A DNA stretch of 64,000 bases from Stenotrophomonas mori (GCF_023556335.1 NZ_JAIKTS010000004.1:310528-374527); one strand, 5' to 3'; positions 1 through 8,973 are shown, counted from the stretch's first letter. Notes: generated by a model from the sequence alone, not told the origin. A program made the numbers and translations.

Positions 1-276
1 GCGCTCGCCGGTCAATTCGATGGCGGCCTCGATCATCGACAGGGTCATGCCCTTGGCGCCGTAGCCGAACACCTCCAGGTTGCGGCGCTCGACCGCCAGC
101 AGGTGGCGCGCGGTGCCGGCATCGTGCAGGTCGATGTAGTGGCCGAGGACGGCTTCGAAGTCCTGTTCGGCCTGGCGGTAATAGTCTTCGCTCTTCCAGA
201 GCGTGTCGTCGCCGTCGAAGCCGACCAGGCCGATGGACGGCGCTACCGGGACGGGAGGGGAAGCACGGTGGGTCAT
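1..276 (-). CDS. HAD-family hydrolase, N-terminal part (runs off the window)
   Basis: The minus strand is open from an ATG at 276 to the window edge, giving the first 92 residues. Residues 18-27 read VGFDGDDTLW, the DxDxT nucleophile motif (D21, D23, T25) of the haloacid-dehalogenase superfamily, followed by a helical cap-like stretch (Y32-Y33, H52). HAD enzymes use the first Asp to form a phospho-aspartyl intermediate, and most are small-molecule phosphatases. No signal peptide is visible, so a cytoplasmic location is expected. The substrate cannot be told because motifs II-IV lie outside the window. Confidence 0.8.
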   Translation of the reverse strand, partial: MTHRASPPVPVAPSIGLVGFDGDDTLWKSEDYYRQAEQDFEAVLGHYIDLHDAGTARHLLAVERRNLEVFGYGAKGMTLSMIEAAIELTGER

Positions 277-347
277 GCGCGGAGCATAGCAACCGCCCGG
301 TGCCGGCGTAACCGCCGCGGCCGGCGCCTGCCGGGCGTCGCCGGAAA

Positions 348-377
348 GAGGAAAGCGGCCCTGCGGCCGCTTTCCTC
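348..377 (-). terminator. Stem-loop terminator of the EF-hand gene
   Basis: A perfect 13-bp inverted repeat (348-360 and 365-377) with a 4-base loop lies about 30 bp beyond the stop codon at 409. The stem holds AAA/TTT next to its GC core and is followed on the minus strand by CTTTCC. The T-run is weak, but position and perfection fit an intrinsic terminator. Confidence 0.6.
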
Positions 378-408
378 CCTCGTCCATCGGTGGGTGTGCC
401 GCCGCGGC

Positions 409-741
409 CTACTTCTGCTGCGAGGCGGTGTAGGCCCGGTATTCCTCGGGGGTCAACTGGCCGTCCTTGTCGGTGTCGGCGGCATCGAAGATCTGCGCCA
501 GGCCCGGGTGCGCCTGGGCTTCGGCACGGCTGATCTTGCCGTCGCCATCGGTGTCCAGGCTGTCCCAGGACTGGTCGTTGCCGCTGGCCGCGGCCTGCGC
601 CGGCTGCGCGGCCGGCGCCTGTTCCTGCGCCTGGGGAGTCGGTTGCGCCTGCATCTCCTGCTGGGCCATCGCCGGCATGGCCAGCACGGCGCCGGCGGCG
701 GCAACGAGGGCGATCAGCGGGTTGCGGTTGCGAACGGTCAT
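409..741 (-). CDS. Secreted EF-hand domain protein
   Basis: A 110-residue protein. The ATG at 741 is preceded by AGGAGG at good spacing; the frame extends upstream, but without a ribosome-binding site. Residues 1-26 form a signal peptide ending AMA-QQ. A Gln/Pro/Ala-rich linker (27-58) follows, then two canonical EF-hand loops, D63 to E74 (DTDGDGKISRAE) and D89 to E100 (DTDKDGQLTPEE), with Asp/Gly/Glu at all calcium-ligand positions. It is therefore probably a periplasmic calcium-binding protein. Small two-EF-hand exported proteins are common in Xanthomonadaceae, and their partner is generally unknown. A terminator follows, so it is likely transcribed alone. Confidence 0.85.
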   Translation of the reverse strand: MTVRNRNPLIALVAAAGAVLAMPAMAQQEMQAQPTPQAQEQAPAAQPAQAAASGNDQSWDSLDTDGDGKISRAEAQAHPGLAQIFDAADTDKDGQLTPEEYRAYTASQQK

Positions 742-963
742 CAGGTGTCCTCCTGCGGTTTGGGGGAAGCGCGGTGAATCCGCACGGCCCCACCCTCGCA
801 AGCCCGGCCTGAATCGCCCGCCCCCCGCGACCGCCATGCAGACACCGGTTTAACCACTCCGCCGCGGCAAGCCGCTACCCCCTCGGTTAGTGCGGCGTGA
901 GTCGCAGGTAAAACCGTCATTCGATCGTTCCACCCATGGCCGCAACGCGCCGATCATGACCGC

Positions 964-1344
964 TCAGCCGGCCGCGTTGTCCCTTTCCGCCGCGTTTCTG
1001 TAACTGAACGCGCGCCATCCCAGGCCCACGCCGACCAGCGCGCCGGTGATCTCCAGCAGCACCCGCGTGCCGAGCTGGTCGGGATCGTGGATGCCGGCCA
1101 GCGCCAGGCGCGCGTACAGCGGCGACTCCAGCCGCACCATGCCCAGATAGAACAGGTTCCATGCATCCACGCCGGCACCGAGGGCGATCGCCGCCAGGCT
1201 GGCCCAGCCGAGCGCATGCCCCTGCGACAACCCGGCGCGGCGGCAGACCGGCCACCACAGCGCGAACAGCACGAAGCCCAGGCCCAGCGCGATCGCCGCC
1301 GCCTCCAGCGAGCCCAACAAGCCAAAGTGCAGTTCCAGGTTCAT
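964..1344 (-). CDS. Small integral membrane protein, function unknown
   Basis: A 126-residue frame starting at MNLELHF (1344); an upstream in-frame ATG at 1362 is possible but adds only MPRPKP. Hydrophobic segments near residues 8-30, 45-68 and 100-118 predict three or four membrane passes. Conserved-looking features are WW at about 30-31, and R/E-rich loops. I do not recognise the family. Third-position GC bias supports real coding. It stands alone between the EF-hand gene (same strand) and the REP array, so context gives no function. Confidence 0.6.
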   Translation of the reverse strand: MNLELHFGLLGSLEAAAIALGLGFVLFALWWPVCRRAGLSQGHALGWASLAAIALGAGVDAWNLFYLGMVRLESPLYARLALAGIHDPDQLGTRVLLEITGALVGVGLGWRAFSYRNAAERDNAAG

Positions 1345-1379
1345 CGGTTTCGGTCGTGGCAACGGACGGGAGCCGCAGT

Positions 1380-1398
1380 GTAGCCGGCAACGCCGGCG
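1380..1398 (+). repeat. Solitary GTAG-headed REP-like hairpin
   Basis: GTAG (1380-1383) is followed by a CCGGC/GCCGG-type stem with an AAC loop. Header and hairpin match the type seen in the array just downstream. A similar minus-strand hairpin with CTAC header lies at about 864-878. Confidence 0.45.
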
Positions 1399-1450
1399 CC
1401 CTCCGGGACGCGGCGGTGGAGGGCCTGCGGCGGGAGGACCCCGCGCGGGC

Positions 1451-1964
1451 CACAGCGGGGCGCTGCCCCGCTCTACCGGGGAGTGGACTGATGGCGGCTG
1501 GGCCCGGGAAACCCGGCTTCCATGGAAGCCCCCCCTCGGTAGCGCCGGACCCTGCCCGGCGGGGCGTTCATGCGCAGGCCACAGCGGGGCGCTGCCCCGC
1601 TCTACCGGGGAGTGGACTGATGGCGGCTGGGCCCGGGAAACCCGGCTTCCATGGAAGCCCCCCCTCTGTAGCGCCGGGCCCTGCCCGGCGGGGCGTTCAT
1701 GCGCAGGCCACAGCGGGGCGCTGCCCCGCTCTACCGGGGAGTGGACCGATGGCGGATGGGCCCGGAAAACCCGGCTTCCATGGAAGTCCCCGCTCTGTAG
1801 CGCCGGGCCTTGCCCGGCGGGCGTTCATGCGCAGGCCACAGCGGAGCGCTGCCCCGCTCTACCGGGGAGTGGACCGATGGCGGGTGGGCCCGGGAAACCC
1901 GGCTTCCATGGAAAGCCCCCCGCTCTGTAGCGCCGGGCCTTGCCCGGCGGGGCGTTCGCGGGCG
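1451..1964. repeat. Tandem array of four REP-pair units (GTAG/SMAG-type, 128-129 bp)
   Basis: Four direct copies start at about 1451, 1580, 1709 and 1837. Each unit holds a minus-oriented REP (1454-1476, 1583-1605, 1712-1734, 1840-1862: 8-bp stem AGCGGGGC, loop GCT, CTAC header) and a plus-oriented REP (1539-1561, 1668-1690, 1797-1819, 1927-1949: GTAG header, stem CGCCGGGC, 3-base loop). Between them lies a palindrome GGCTTCCATGGAAGCC, perfect in units 1-2 and altered in units 3-4. A decayed fifth copy begins near 1970. GTAG-headed REPs (SMAG) are known from Stenotrophomonas and are mobilised by RAYT transposases; no RAYT gene is in this window. No gene is supported in 1345-2016. Confidence 0.85.
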
Positions 1965-2016
1965 GGTTGCGGCGGGGCGCTGCCCGCGCCGCAGGGCAAG
2001 CTGCCGCGGTCCGCGC

Positions 2017-2721
2017 TCAGCGCACGGGAAAGTCGTAGGCGGTGCCGGGGGTCGGCTCGGGCTGGAAGGTGTAGTGCCACCACTCCATCGGGTAATTGGC
2101 GAAGCCTTCGGCTTCCATGGCATCCAGCAGCTGTCGCCGGCTGTCGCGCTGCGCGGCGCTGATGTCGGGGTTGTCGGTGTGCGCCAGCGGGTCGAAACGG
2201 TCGAAGCCGGTGCCCATGTCCACTTCTTCGCAGGTGCCGCTGCGGCAGTCGAGCAGGCCCAGGTCCACGGTCGCGCCCCGGCTGTGGCCGGAGTGCTCGG
2301 CGATGTAGCCGTCCAGCAGCCGGTCCTTGTCCACGTTCGGGTAATAGCGTGCCTTGGCCTGCTGGTCGGCCGGATCATGCGCCCAGACGACGAACGACTG
2401 CACCGCGCGCACCGGGCGGTAGCAGTCGTACAGGCGCAGCGCGTGGCCCTGCGCCTGCAGGCTGCGCTGCACGCGCGCCAGCGCCTGGGCCACCGGCGCC
2501 AGCAGATAGCAGCGCGGCGCGTCGTAGCCGGGCACCGGCCGGCCGGTGAAGTTGTCGCTGCCGGCATAGCGCATGTCCAGCGAGAACCCGGGCGCCAGCG
2601 TGGCCACGTCGAGCATGCCGGCCTCGGCCGGAGTGGTGGCGGGCGACACGGCAGGAGCGGCGGCCGCGGTCGCGGCGCACGCGGACAACAACGACAGCCC
2701 CAGGCAGCGGGGAATGGACAT
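2017..2721 (-). CDS. VanX/DdpX-type D-alanyl-D-alanine dipeptidase (M15D), exported
   Basis: A 234-residue zinc dipeptidase. The start at 2721 is followed by a signal sequence with a lipobox-like LSAC (C15). The M15D signature is complete: S144-x-H146-x2-G149-x3-D153, then E213-W-W-H216, giving zinc ligands H146, D153 and H216 and the general base E213; the YRP arginine (R102) is also present. The family hydrolyses D-Ala-D-Ala and other D-amino-acid dipeptides. It is the last gene of a minus-strand group (TonB receptor, amidase, SIS protein, dipeptidase; gaps 134, 58 and 71 bp). That context suggests release of D-Ala from peptidoglycan-derived peptides rather than vancomycin resistance. Confidence 0.88.
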   Translation of the reverse strand: MSIPRCLGLSLLSACAATAAAAPAVSPATTPAEAGMLDVATLAPGFSLDMRYAGSDNFTGRPVPGYDAPRCYLLAPVAQALARVQRSLQAQGHALRLYDCYRPVRAVQSFVVWAHDPADQQAKARYYPNVDKDRLLDGYIAEHSGHSRGATVDLGLLDCRSGTCEEVDMGTGFDRFDPLAHTDNPDISAAQRDSRRQLLDAMEAEGFANYPMEWWHYTFQPEPTPGTAYDFPVR

Positions 2722-2792
2722 GGCGGTACCTCGTGAGGGGTGCCGCTCCATCATCGATGCGCGTCCGCGCGCGCGCAAGCCGGCGCCGGAAT

Positions 2793-4823
2793 TCACTGCT
2801 GTGCGCGCAGGTAGGCGTTCAAGCCCTGTGCGCGCAGCTGCCGGGCGGCCGCGTCCCAGTCCAGCGGCGCGTCGCCGCGCAGGCGCTCGAGCAGCGCCAC
2901 GATCGCGAGCTCCACCTCCGGCAGCGGCGTCGCGCCGGCCAACCGCGGGCGCTGTGCGATCGCCTCGTACAGCGCGGCATTGGCCTCGGCGTAGGTCAGC
3001 GCAGCGACCGCGCCGTGGCGCGCGCGCCAGCCCGGGGCGTCCAGCGTGGCGTTGACATGCGACTGGATCAGGTAGGTGGCGCGCCCGATCAGCTTCAGGT
3101 TGCCCGGCTGCACCGCGGTCATGGTGTTGCCGACGGTGCGGCCGAGCCGCGCCATCACCGCGCTGGAGTGCGCGTTGAGCAGCATCTTCAACGCCAGGGT
3201 ACGGTCCAGGCCGAGCGGATCGTTCCGCCGCGGCAGGTCCAGGGCGATGCCCGATGCGGCACCGTCCAGTGTCTCCGATGCGTCGCCGGACGCCGCACCC
3301 TGGCCCACGGTGACGGTGAGCCGGCCGGCGCCGGCATTGCCGACGGCCTGCCACCATTGCCGTGCAAGCGCCGCCACCGGCTCGTCGGCGTAGCGCAGCA
3401 GTACGCCCAGGTCGCCCGGCTGCGGCGCCAGGCGCGCGCGGTTGCCCGGCGACCAGGACAGGTCGTACAGCGCCTGCTGCTCGGCGCCGGCACGCTCCAG
3501 GCTGTGCAGCGCGGTGTCGCGCAGCGCCGGATCGTCCACGTTCTGCGCGAACTGCGGGCCGTACCGCGTGGCATTCAGCCCGTGGAATGGACGGTGCAGC
3601 AGTGCGTCCCAGGCCGCCTGCGGCGTCGCCACCGGCGCCCATACGCGGATCCACGAGGCCGGCGGCCGGGTGTCGGTGCGGTCCAGCGGCGCCAGCCGGA
3701 AGGTCGGCGCGCGCTCGGTGACGTCCACGAACACCGGCATCAGGGTGTCGCCGGCCAGGTAGGTGGCATGGCGGCCGTCGGCATAGGCCTGCGCTTCGCG
3801 CACGGTCCACTGCGCCAACTGCGGCGCGCTGGCGGCCACGCTGCGCTGCAGTGCGGCGAAGCCGCGCAGGCGGCTTTCGATGCTGTCGCGCGGGTCCAGC
3901 CCCAGGCGTTGCGCGTCGGCTGCCGGCAACTGCGGCAGCAGCAGCGCGCGCAGCGCGTCTTCCAGCACCAGGCCCAGCACGTACAGGCTGGTGGTGGTGG
4001 CCTGCATGCGGGTGGAGCCGGTGATCGCCTGCGGCCCGGTCGGCAACGCGACCTTGCGGATGCGCGCGTCGTCGAGCACCTGGCGGCTGCGCTCGAAGGG
4101 GCGCAGCACGTCGTCCGGGTTGTTGTAGACGAACCAGACACGGTCGCTGCCTTCGCCGCGTTGCCCCGCGGCGGCCAGCGCGGTGCCGATCACCGCCGAG
4201 GTCTCGCCGCCTTCGGTCACCGCGAACACCACGTCGTCGGCGCCGATGCCGTCGTCGCGCATCTGCAGTGCGCCGATCAGCTGCAGGTCCTCGAAGCCCT
4301 CCAGCGAACTGATCAGCGCGCGGTCGCCGCCGGTGATCTGCCCGCGTACGCGGTCGCCCAGGTCCGCCGGCAGGCGGCCGGCGAGGTGCGGCCAGGCCGG
4401 GTCGGCCTGCATGCGCTTCCAGAAGGGACGCCAGAGGCCGCTCTCCAGGGTCTCGGCAAGGCGGCCGGTGGACCCGGTGCCGTAGAAATAGAGGCGGTGG
4501 CCCTCGCGCAGCGCGCGCTGCACCGCCGCCGAGGCCGCATGCAGGTCGGCGCTGCGCTGCGGGTCGTCGGCCAGCGCGGCCAAGGCGCGGGCCACGTCCT
4601 CGTCCACCGCGAACAGCTGCGCCAGCGCCTGTGCCGGATCGTCCGCCGCCACCTCGCTCAGGTTCCAGGTCCGGGGATGGCGCTGTTCGGTCAGCAGCGC
4701 ATGCAGCTGGAACTGGGTGCGTTGCTGCACGAATTCGGCCGAGGCCGGCGACGGCGGCAGGCCCAGGCGGCCACCGTCGGCCGCGGCCGTGGCACCGATC
4801 GCCATGCCCAGGAAGGTGCTCAT
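2793..4823 (-). CDS. Double-SIS MurQ/GKRP-like protein (putative MurNAc-6-P etherase relative)
   Basis: About 676 residues. Residues 45-56 (TEQRHPRTWNLS) match the N-terminal signature of N-acetylmuramic acid 6-phosphate etherases. A SIS domain follows with YGTGSTGRL (114-122), E127 close to the position of the first MurQ catalytic Glu, and LEGFED (E175) aligning with the MurQ EGAED segment that carries the second. MurQ cleaves the lactyl ether of MurNAc-6-P. The protein is twice the MurQ length and close to glucokinase regulatory protein, and a second SIS-like half follows (roughly 330-640). The start at 4823 was chosen; an ATG at 4856 is possible. No signal peptide is seen, so it is probably cytoplasmic. 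Catalysis is likely but not certain. Confidence 0.75.
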   Translation of the reverse strand: MSTFLGMAIGATAAADGGRLGLPPSPASAEFVQQRTQFQLHALLTEQRHPRTWNLSEVAADDPAQALAQLFAVDEDVARALAALADDPQRSADLHAASAAVQRALREGHRLYFYGTGSTGRLAETLESGLWRPFWKRMQADPAWPHLAGRLPADLGDRVRGQITGGDRALISSLEGFEDLQLIGALQMRDDGIGADDVVFAVTEGGETSAVIGTALAAAGQRGEGSDRVWFVYNNPDDVLRPFERSRQVLDDARIRKVALPTGPQAITGSTRMQATTTSLYVLGLVLEDALRALLLPQLPAADAQRLGLDPRDSIESRLRGFAALQRSVAASAPQLAQWTVREAQAYADGRHATYLAGDTLMPVFVDVTERAPTFRLAPLDRTDTRPPASWIRVWAPVATPQAAWDALLHRPFHGLNATRYGPQFAQNVDDPALRDTALHSLERAGAEQQALYDLSWSPGNRARLAPQPGDLGVLLRYADEPVAALARQWWQAVGNAGAGRLTVTVGQGAASGDASETLDGAASGIALDLPRRNDPLGLDRTLALKMLLNAHSSAVMARLGRTVGNTMTAVQPGNLKLIGRATYLIQSHVNATLDAPGWRARHGAVAALTYAEANAALYEAIAQRPRLAGATPLPEVELAIVALLERLRGDAPLDWDAAARQLRAQGLNAYLRAQQ

Positions 4824-4881
4824 CGCCAGACACCCGTTGCGGTAGGAAAATGCCATGCGCCCGCCTGCCACGGCCGCGCCC

Positions 4882-5616
4882 TCAGCCGTCGCCGGCCAGC
4901 GCGTGCAGGATGCGCAGGTCCTCGGCGTCCAGCTCGGTACCGTCCTGTCCACGGAAATGGTTGCGGAAGGCGCGGACGGTGGCGGCGCGGTCCTCCAGCG
5001 GATAGCCGATCACGCGCAGCGCCGACCAGGGGTCGAAGCCGGACGGCGCCGGCGGCGCATCGGCGGCCGGCCAGCGGCCGAACCCGGCCTCGGCCAGGCG
5101 CTTCCACGGGAACAGCGGGCCCGGATCGGGCTTGCGGATGGGCGCCAGGTCCTGGTGCCCGATGATCTGGCTGCGCGGGATGCGCAGGCGCGTGCACAGG
5201 TCCTCCAGCAGCACCAGCAGGCTCTGCACCTGGGCGTCCGGGAACGGCGAGCGGCCGTCGTTGTCCAGCTCGATGCCGATGGAGGCCGAGTTGAGATCGG
5301 TCAGGCCGCGCCAGCTGCCGGCACCGGCATGCCAGGCCCGGCGCGCATCGCTGACCAGCTGGTAGCGCTCGCCGTTGCTGCCGATCAGGTAGTGCGCACT
5401 GACCGGCCCGCCGCTGTTGCGGCCGCGCAGGGTGTCCAGGCTCTGCTGGACCGACTGCTGCTGCGTGAAGTGGATGACGATCAGGTTAGGGCGCCGTTCG
5501 TCCTGGTTCGGCGACGGCACCCAGGTCGCCAGCGGGTTGCGTGGCGGCGCGTGTCCGCAGGCCGCGAGCAGGGCCAGCAGGGTGGCGGGAAGCAACAGTC
5601 GGGAGAACGGGTTCAT
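4882..5616 (-). CDS. AmiD-like N-acetylmuramoyl-L-alanine amidase lipoprotein (copy 1)
   Basis: 244 residues with an N-terminal lipobox (LLAAC, C20), so lipid-anchored. The amidase_2/AmpD fold has zinc ligands H49 (VIHFT), H154 (GHQDL) and D164 (KPDPG), and the AWHAG segment at 95-99. The C-terminal part (about 190-244) resembles the peptidoglycan-binding helical domain of AmiD. The family cuts the MurNAc-L-Ala bond in muropeptides. The start at 5616 was preferred because the longer frame places the lipobox too deep. It sits between a TonB receptor and the MurQ-like gene, consistent with trimming muropeptides. It is a clear paralogue of the protein at 10890-11645. Confidence 0.88.
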   Translation of the reverse strand: MNPFSRLLLPATLLALLAACGHAPPRNPLATWVPSPNQDERRPNLIVIHFTQQQSVQQSLDTLRGRNSGGPVSAHYLIGSNGERYQLVSDARRAWHAGAGSWRGLTDLNSASIGIELDNDGRSPFPDAQVQSLLVLLEDLCTRLRIPRSQIIGHQDLAPIRKPDPGPLFPWKRLAEAGFGRWPAADAPPAPSGFDPWSALRVIGYPLEDRAATVRAFRNHFRGQDGTELDAEDLRILHALAGDG

Positions 5617-5750
5617 CAGGGCCTCGCTTGCGGACGCTGCGTGCGCGATGCCGGGCAGGACCGCCGCCTGCCGCGGCCGGAAGGGGGGCGACACCGCCGC
5701 CGGTTTCCCGGCGGCGGCGCCCGGGCCTCGACGTCAGGCCCGTGGACGCG

Positions 5751-8648
5751 TCACTGGAAAGTGTATTCCAGCAGCACGTTGAAGGAACGCCCGCGCGGAT
5801 CGGCCACGCGCGCTTCCCAGCCGGCGCCATCGCCATCGTCCAGGTAGCGGACGGTGAACGGCGGGTCGGTGTTGAGCAGGTTGCGGATGCCGAAGGTCGC
5901 CTTCAGGTTGTCCATGCCGCGCCAGGTCACGCTGTAGTTGTAGGTGACATAGGCATCGACCTTGGGCTCCCAGTGCTCCGGGGTATAGCCGTTGACGACG
6001 CCGCCCGGACGCCAGTCCTTGTAGCCGCCGCGGTAGACCTGGGTGAGGGTGTGCGCCCAGTCGCCCTTGGCCCAGCCCAGGCCCAGCGTGTGCTTCCACT
6101 TGATCGGCAGGTTGAAGTAGCGCTCGTACTCGCCGACCAGGTTGCTGCTGTAGGGCACGCTGTCGAAGCTCTTGGTCTTGAAGGTGTCCAGGTAGTTGCC
6201 GTTGAGGTGGACGTTCCAGTTGCCCCCGGCCAGTTCGCCGCGGACGTTGGCGTCCAGCTCGATGCCGCGGGTCAGGGTGCCGCCGGTGTTGATGTAGCGG
6301 TTGTCGATCGCGGTGATGTTGCCGTTGGCGTCGCGGATGAAGTTCTCCGCGTACAGCGGGTAGTTGGCGGTCATGTCCGTCAGCTTGAAACCGCTGCGGA
6401 TCGTGTTGGTGCGCTCGATCTCCCACCAGTCCACGCTGACGTTGAAGTTGCCGTTCGGCGCCAGCACGAAGCCCAGGCTGCGCTGCTCGGCTTCCTCCGG
6501 CTTCAGGTGCACGTTGCCGCCGGAGATGATGTCCGGGCGGATCTGCGCACTGCACGCCGGCACGTCCGGGTTGTACTGCCCGTTCGGGCAGACCGCCGGA
6601 TCGGCCAGGTCCAGGCCGGTGTACAGCGTCTCGGTGACGCCGCGGAACAGCTTGGCGAAGTCGGGCACCTTGAAGCCGGTGCTGTAGGAGCCGCGGAACA
6701 CCAGCCAGTCGATCGGCTGCCACTTGAACGAGTACTTCGGATTGGTGGTGCCGCCGAAGCCGTCGTAGCGGTCATGGCGCACCGCCAGGTTGACCTCCAG
6801 GCTGTCCACCACCGGCAGGTTGAACTCGGCGAACACCGCCTTCACGTTGCGGGTCTTCTTCGGCATGTAGTTGGCCGAGTCGCCCGGCGGGCCGTAGACG
6901 TAGGCATCGCCGTCCGCCCATTCCTGAGGGCCGGTGAACTCGTACTCCTCGCGACGCAGGTCAACGCCGGCCGCGGCCTGCACGTCCTCCTCGCCCCACA
7001 GCTTGAAGCCCAGGCTGCCGCTGAAGCTGGCATCGAAGGTGGTGGTGGCGGTGGTGCCGCTGTACAGCTGCAGGCCGCTGGCATCGGCCGCGGCGAGCGC
7101 GTCGTAGGCCGCCTGCGACTGGCTCTGGCCGGGCATCAGGAACGGGTTGAGCACGCCGTTCTTCAGGGCCGCCTTCAGCTGCGGGGTGTAGTAGTAGCCG
7201 CCGGCGGTACGCGATTCCGCATCGCTCTGCGCGCGCGACAGGCCCAGGTTGTAGTCCCAGCTGCCGACGCTGCCGTTCAGGCCGAACAGCAGGCGGTAGG
7301 CCTTGGTGCTGGTCTCGATCTGGCGGGTGCCGCAGATCTCGCAGCGCCAGCGGTAGGCGATCGGGCTGCCGTAGTTCAGGCCGGCCTGGTTGCCGAAGTA
7401 GCCCAGCAGCTGGTCGTAGATCGCGTCGTAGGTCGCCTGGGTGTTGGCGTTGAGCTCGTACGCATCGAGCGCGCTGTCGCTGGGGTTGGTGCGGGTGGTG
7501 ATCTGCAGCGCTTCGAACTGGCGCTTGGAGGTGACCTTGGAGCCCATGAACTCGGCGAAGAACTCATGGTTGTCGCCGATCTTGAAAGTCGCCCGGCCGA
7601 TGCCCTGCACACTTTCCACCGGCTGCTGGATGGTGCGCGCGCGGCCATAGTCCCAGGCGCAGGCGAAGCTGGCGCCGGGGCTGGCCCAGATCTTGTCGTC
7701 GTACGGCCCCATCATGTCGCCGCCGCTCTCGCAGCCGGGGCCGCCGGGCAGGTCCAGGGTGTTGATCGAGGTCTTGGTCAGGCCGGTGACCGGATCGATC
7801 AGGCCGGTGCCGATGAGGTTGTCGTCGCTGTTGGAAGCGGCGCTGCCAGTGACCAGGGTGGCGAACGGGGTGCCGCGCGAATCCGGCGACAGGCCGCGGC
7901 TGGGCTGGAAGCTGTTGGCGAAATCGCGCTGGTTGCCGCGCAGGATCTTGTTCTTCTTGACGTTGACCGCGGCCCACACGTTCCAGCGGTCGTCGTCCAG
8001 GTCGCCCCAGCCGCCCAGCACGCTGGCGTGGTAGATGTTGCCGCCGCCTTCCTGGGTGACGTCGGCGCCGCCGGTCAGGGTGATGCCCTGGTAGTTGTCA
8101 CGGGTGATGAAGTTGATCACGCCGCCGATGGCGTCGGTGCCGTAGACCGCCGACGCGCCGTCGCGCAGCACTTCCACGCGCTCGATCGCGGCGAACGGGA
8201 TGGAGTTCAGGTCCACGACCTGGCCGGCCAGGCCGTGCGCGGCCACCCGGCGGCCGTTGAGCAGCACCAGGGTCGCGTCGGCACCCTGGCCGCGTAAGTT
8301 GGCGCCGGAGACGCCGTTGTTGCCGCGGGTGCCCGGGGGGGCGATGCCACTGTTGGCGGCCAGGCTGTCCGGGCCGCTGCTGGCGATGTTCAGCTGCTGC
8401 AGCAGCTGTTCGGCCGAGGTGATGCCCTGCGCCTCGATCTCGGCCTTCTGGATGATGGTGACCGGCAGCGCGGCCTCGATGTCGGTGCGCTGGATGCGCG
8501 AGCCGGTGACCGAGACGCGGTCCAGGGTGCGGGCGTCGGATGCGCCCGCGTCGGTGGTCTGCGCGAAGGCGGCGGCCGGGGTGCCGAGCGCCAGCAGCAG
8601 CGCCGCGCTCAGGTGGTGGCGTCGTGGGGGACGTGACAGGACGGACAT
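5751..8648 (-). CDS. TonB-dependent outer-membrane receptor (965 aa)
   Basis: A full-length TonB-dependent transporter. The ATG at 8648 has GGAGAGAG upstream, and a signal peptide ends near residue 29 (AFAQ). The plug domain (about 45-165) carries RVSVTGSRI at its start and the EVLRDGASAVYG motif typical of TonB receptors, followed by a 22-strand barrel ending LLEYTFQ with the C-terminal aromatic. No STN signalling domain is present. The ligand cannot be read from sequence. It heads the putative operon with amidase, MurQ-like protein and dipeptidase, which suggests import of cell-wall fragments or peptides. The 5' leader is long (see 8649-9179). Confidence 0.88.
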   Translation of the reverse strand: MSVLSRPPRRHHLSAALLLALGTPAAAFAQTTDAGASDARTLDRVSVTGSRIQRTDIEAALPVTIIQKAEIEAQGITSAEQLLQQLNIASSGPDSLAANSGIAPPGTRGNNGVSGANLRGQGADATLVLLNGRRVAAHGLAGQVVDLNSIPFAAIERVEVLRDGASAVYGTDAIGGVINFITRDNYQGITLTGGADVTQEGGGNIYHASVLGGWGDLDDDRWNVWAAVNVKKNKILRGNQRDFANSFQPSRGLSPDSRGTPFATLVTGSAASNSDDNLIGTGLIDPVTGLTKTSINTLDLPGGPGCESGGDMMGPYDDKIWASPGASFACAWDYGRARTIQQPVESVQGIGRATFKIGDNHEFFAEFMGSKVTSKRQFEALQITTRTNPSDSALDAYELNANTQATYDAIYDQLLGYFGNQAGLNYGSPIAYRWRCEICGTRQIETSTKAYRLLFGLNGSVGSWDYNLGLSRAQSDAESRTAGGYYYTPQLKAALKNGVLNPFLMPGQSQSQAAYDALAAADASGLQLYSGTTATTTFDASFSGSLGFKLWGEEDVQAAAGVDLRREEYEFTGPQEWADGDAYVYGPPGDSANYMPKKTRNVKAVFAEFNLPVVDSLEVNLAVRHDRYDGFGGTTNPKYSFKWQPIDWLVFRGSYSTGFKVPDFAKLFRGVTETLYTGLDLADPAVCPNGQYNPDVPACSAQIRPDIISGGNVHLKPEEAEQRSLGFVLAPNGNFNVSVDWWEIERTNTIRSGFKLTDMTANYPLYAENFIRDANGNITAIDNRYINTGGTLTRGIELDANVRGELAGGNWNVHLNGNYLDTFKTKSFDSVPYSSNLVGEYERYFNLPIKWKHTLGLGWAKGDWAHTLTQVYRGGYKDWRPGGVVNGYTPEHWEPKVDAYVTYNYSVTWRGMDNLKATFGIRNLLNTDPPFTVRYLDDGDGAGWEARVADPRGRSFNVLLEYTFQ

Positions 8649-8973
8649 GCGTTATCTCTCTCCAAAGGGGGGGTACTGCAGCTGCTACCGGATCGATGGG
8701 GATCGGCCCGCCCCGCCGGCATCGCGCGGGCGGGAACATCAGGCCGGAAGGTCCGCTCTGGATCCGTCCTACGGGGCGGCACCGGGCCGCCAAGGCATTG
8801 CATGGATACGCGCCACCTCCCCGGGGCCGCACCTCGCCTTCCATGGATCACTGTGCCGGGACGCTTCCCTGACTGCCGGCCCGCCACAGGACGGCTCTGC
8901 GACGGCCTGTCCCGACCCAGGCGCACCGCCCTTCCCTCCGGCCGGATCGGCAGGCGGGACGGTCGTGCGACCC

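Noticed and set aside
1451..1964. CRISPR array
   Set aside because: Unit length 128-129 bp without spacers of variable sequence; internal hairpins with GTAG headers mark REP elements instead.
2017..2721. Vancomycin-resistance gene
   Set aside because: VanX motif is present, but there are no vanH/vanA-type ligase or dehydrogenase neighbours, and the gene carries a signal sequence; a wall-peptide catabolic role fits better.
2017..4833. Apparent 938-codon fusion on the minus strand ending in the dipeptidase
   Set aside because: Only the last 234 codons (from 2721) show a signal peptide and VanX motifs; the rest is the out-of-frame reading of the MurQ-like gene.
2733..5165. Open frame of 810 codons on the plus strand
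   Set aside because: Antisense to the MurQ-like and amidase genes; no motif and no ribosome-binding site.
5541..8297. Open frame of 918 codons on the plus strand
   Set aside because: Antisense shadow of the TonB receptor at 5751-8648.
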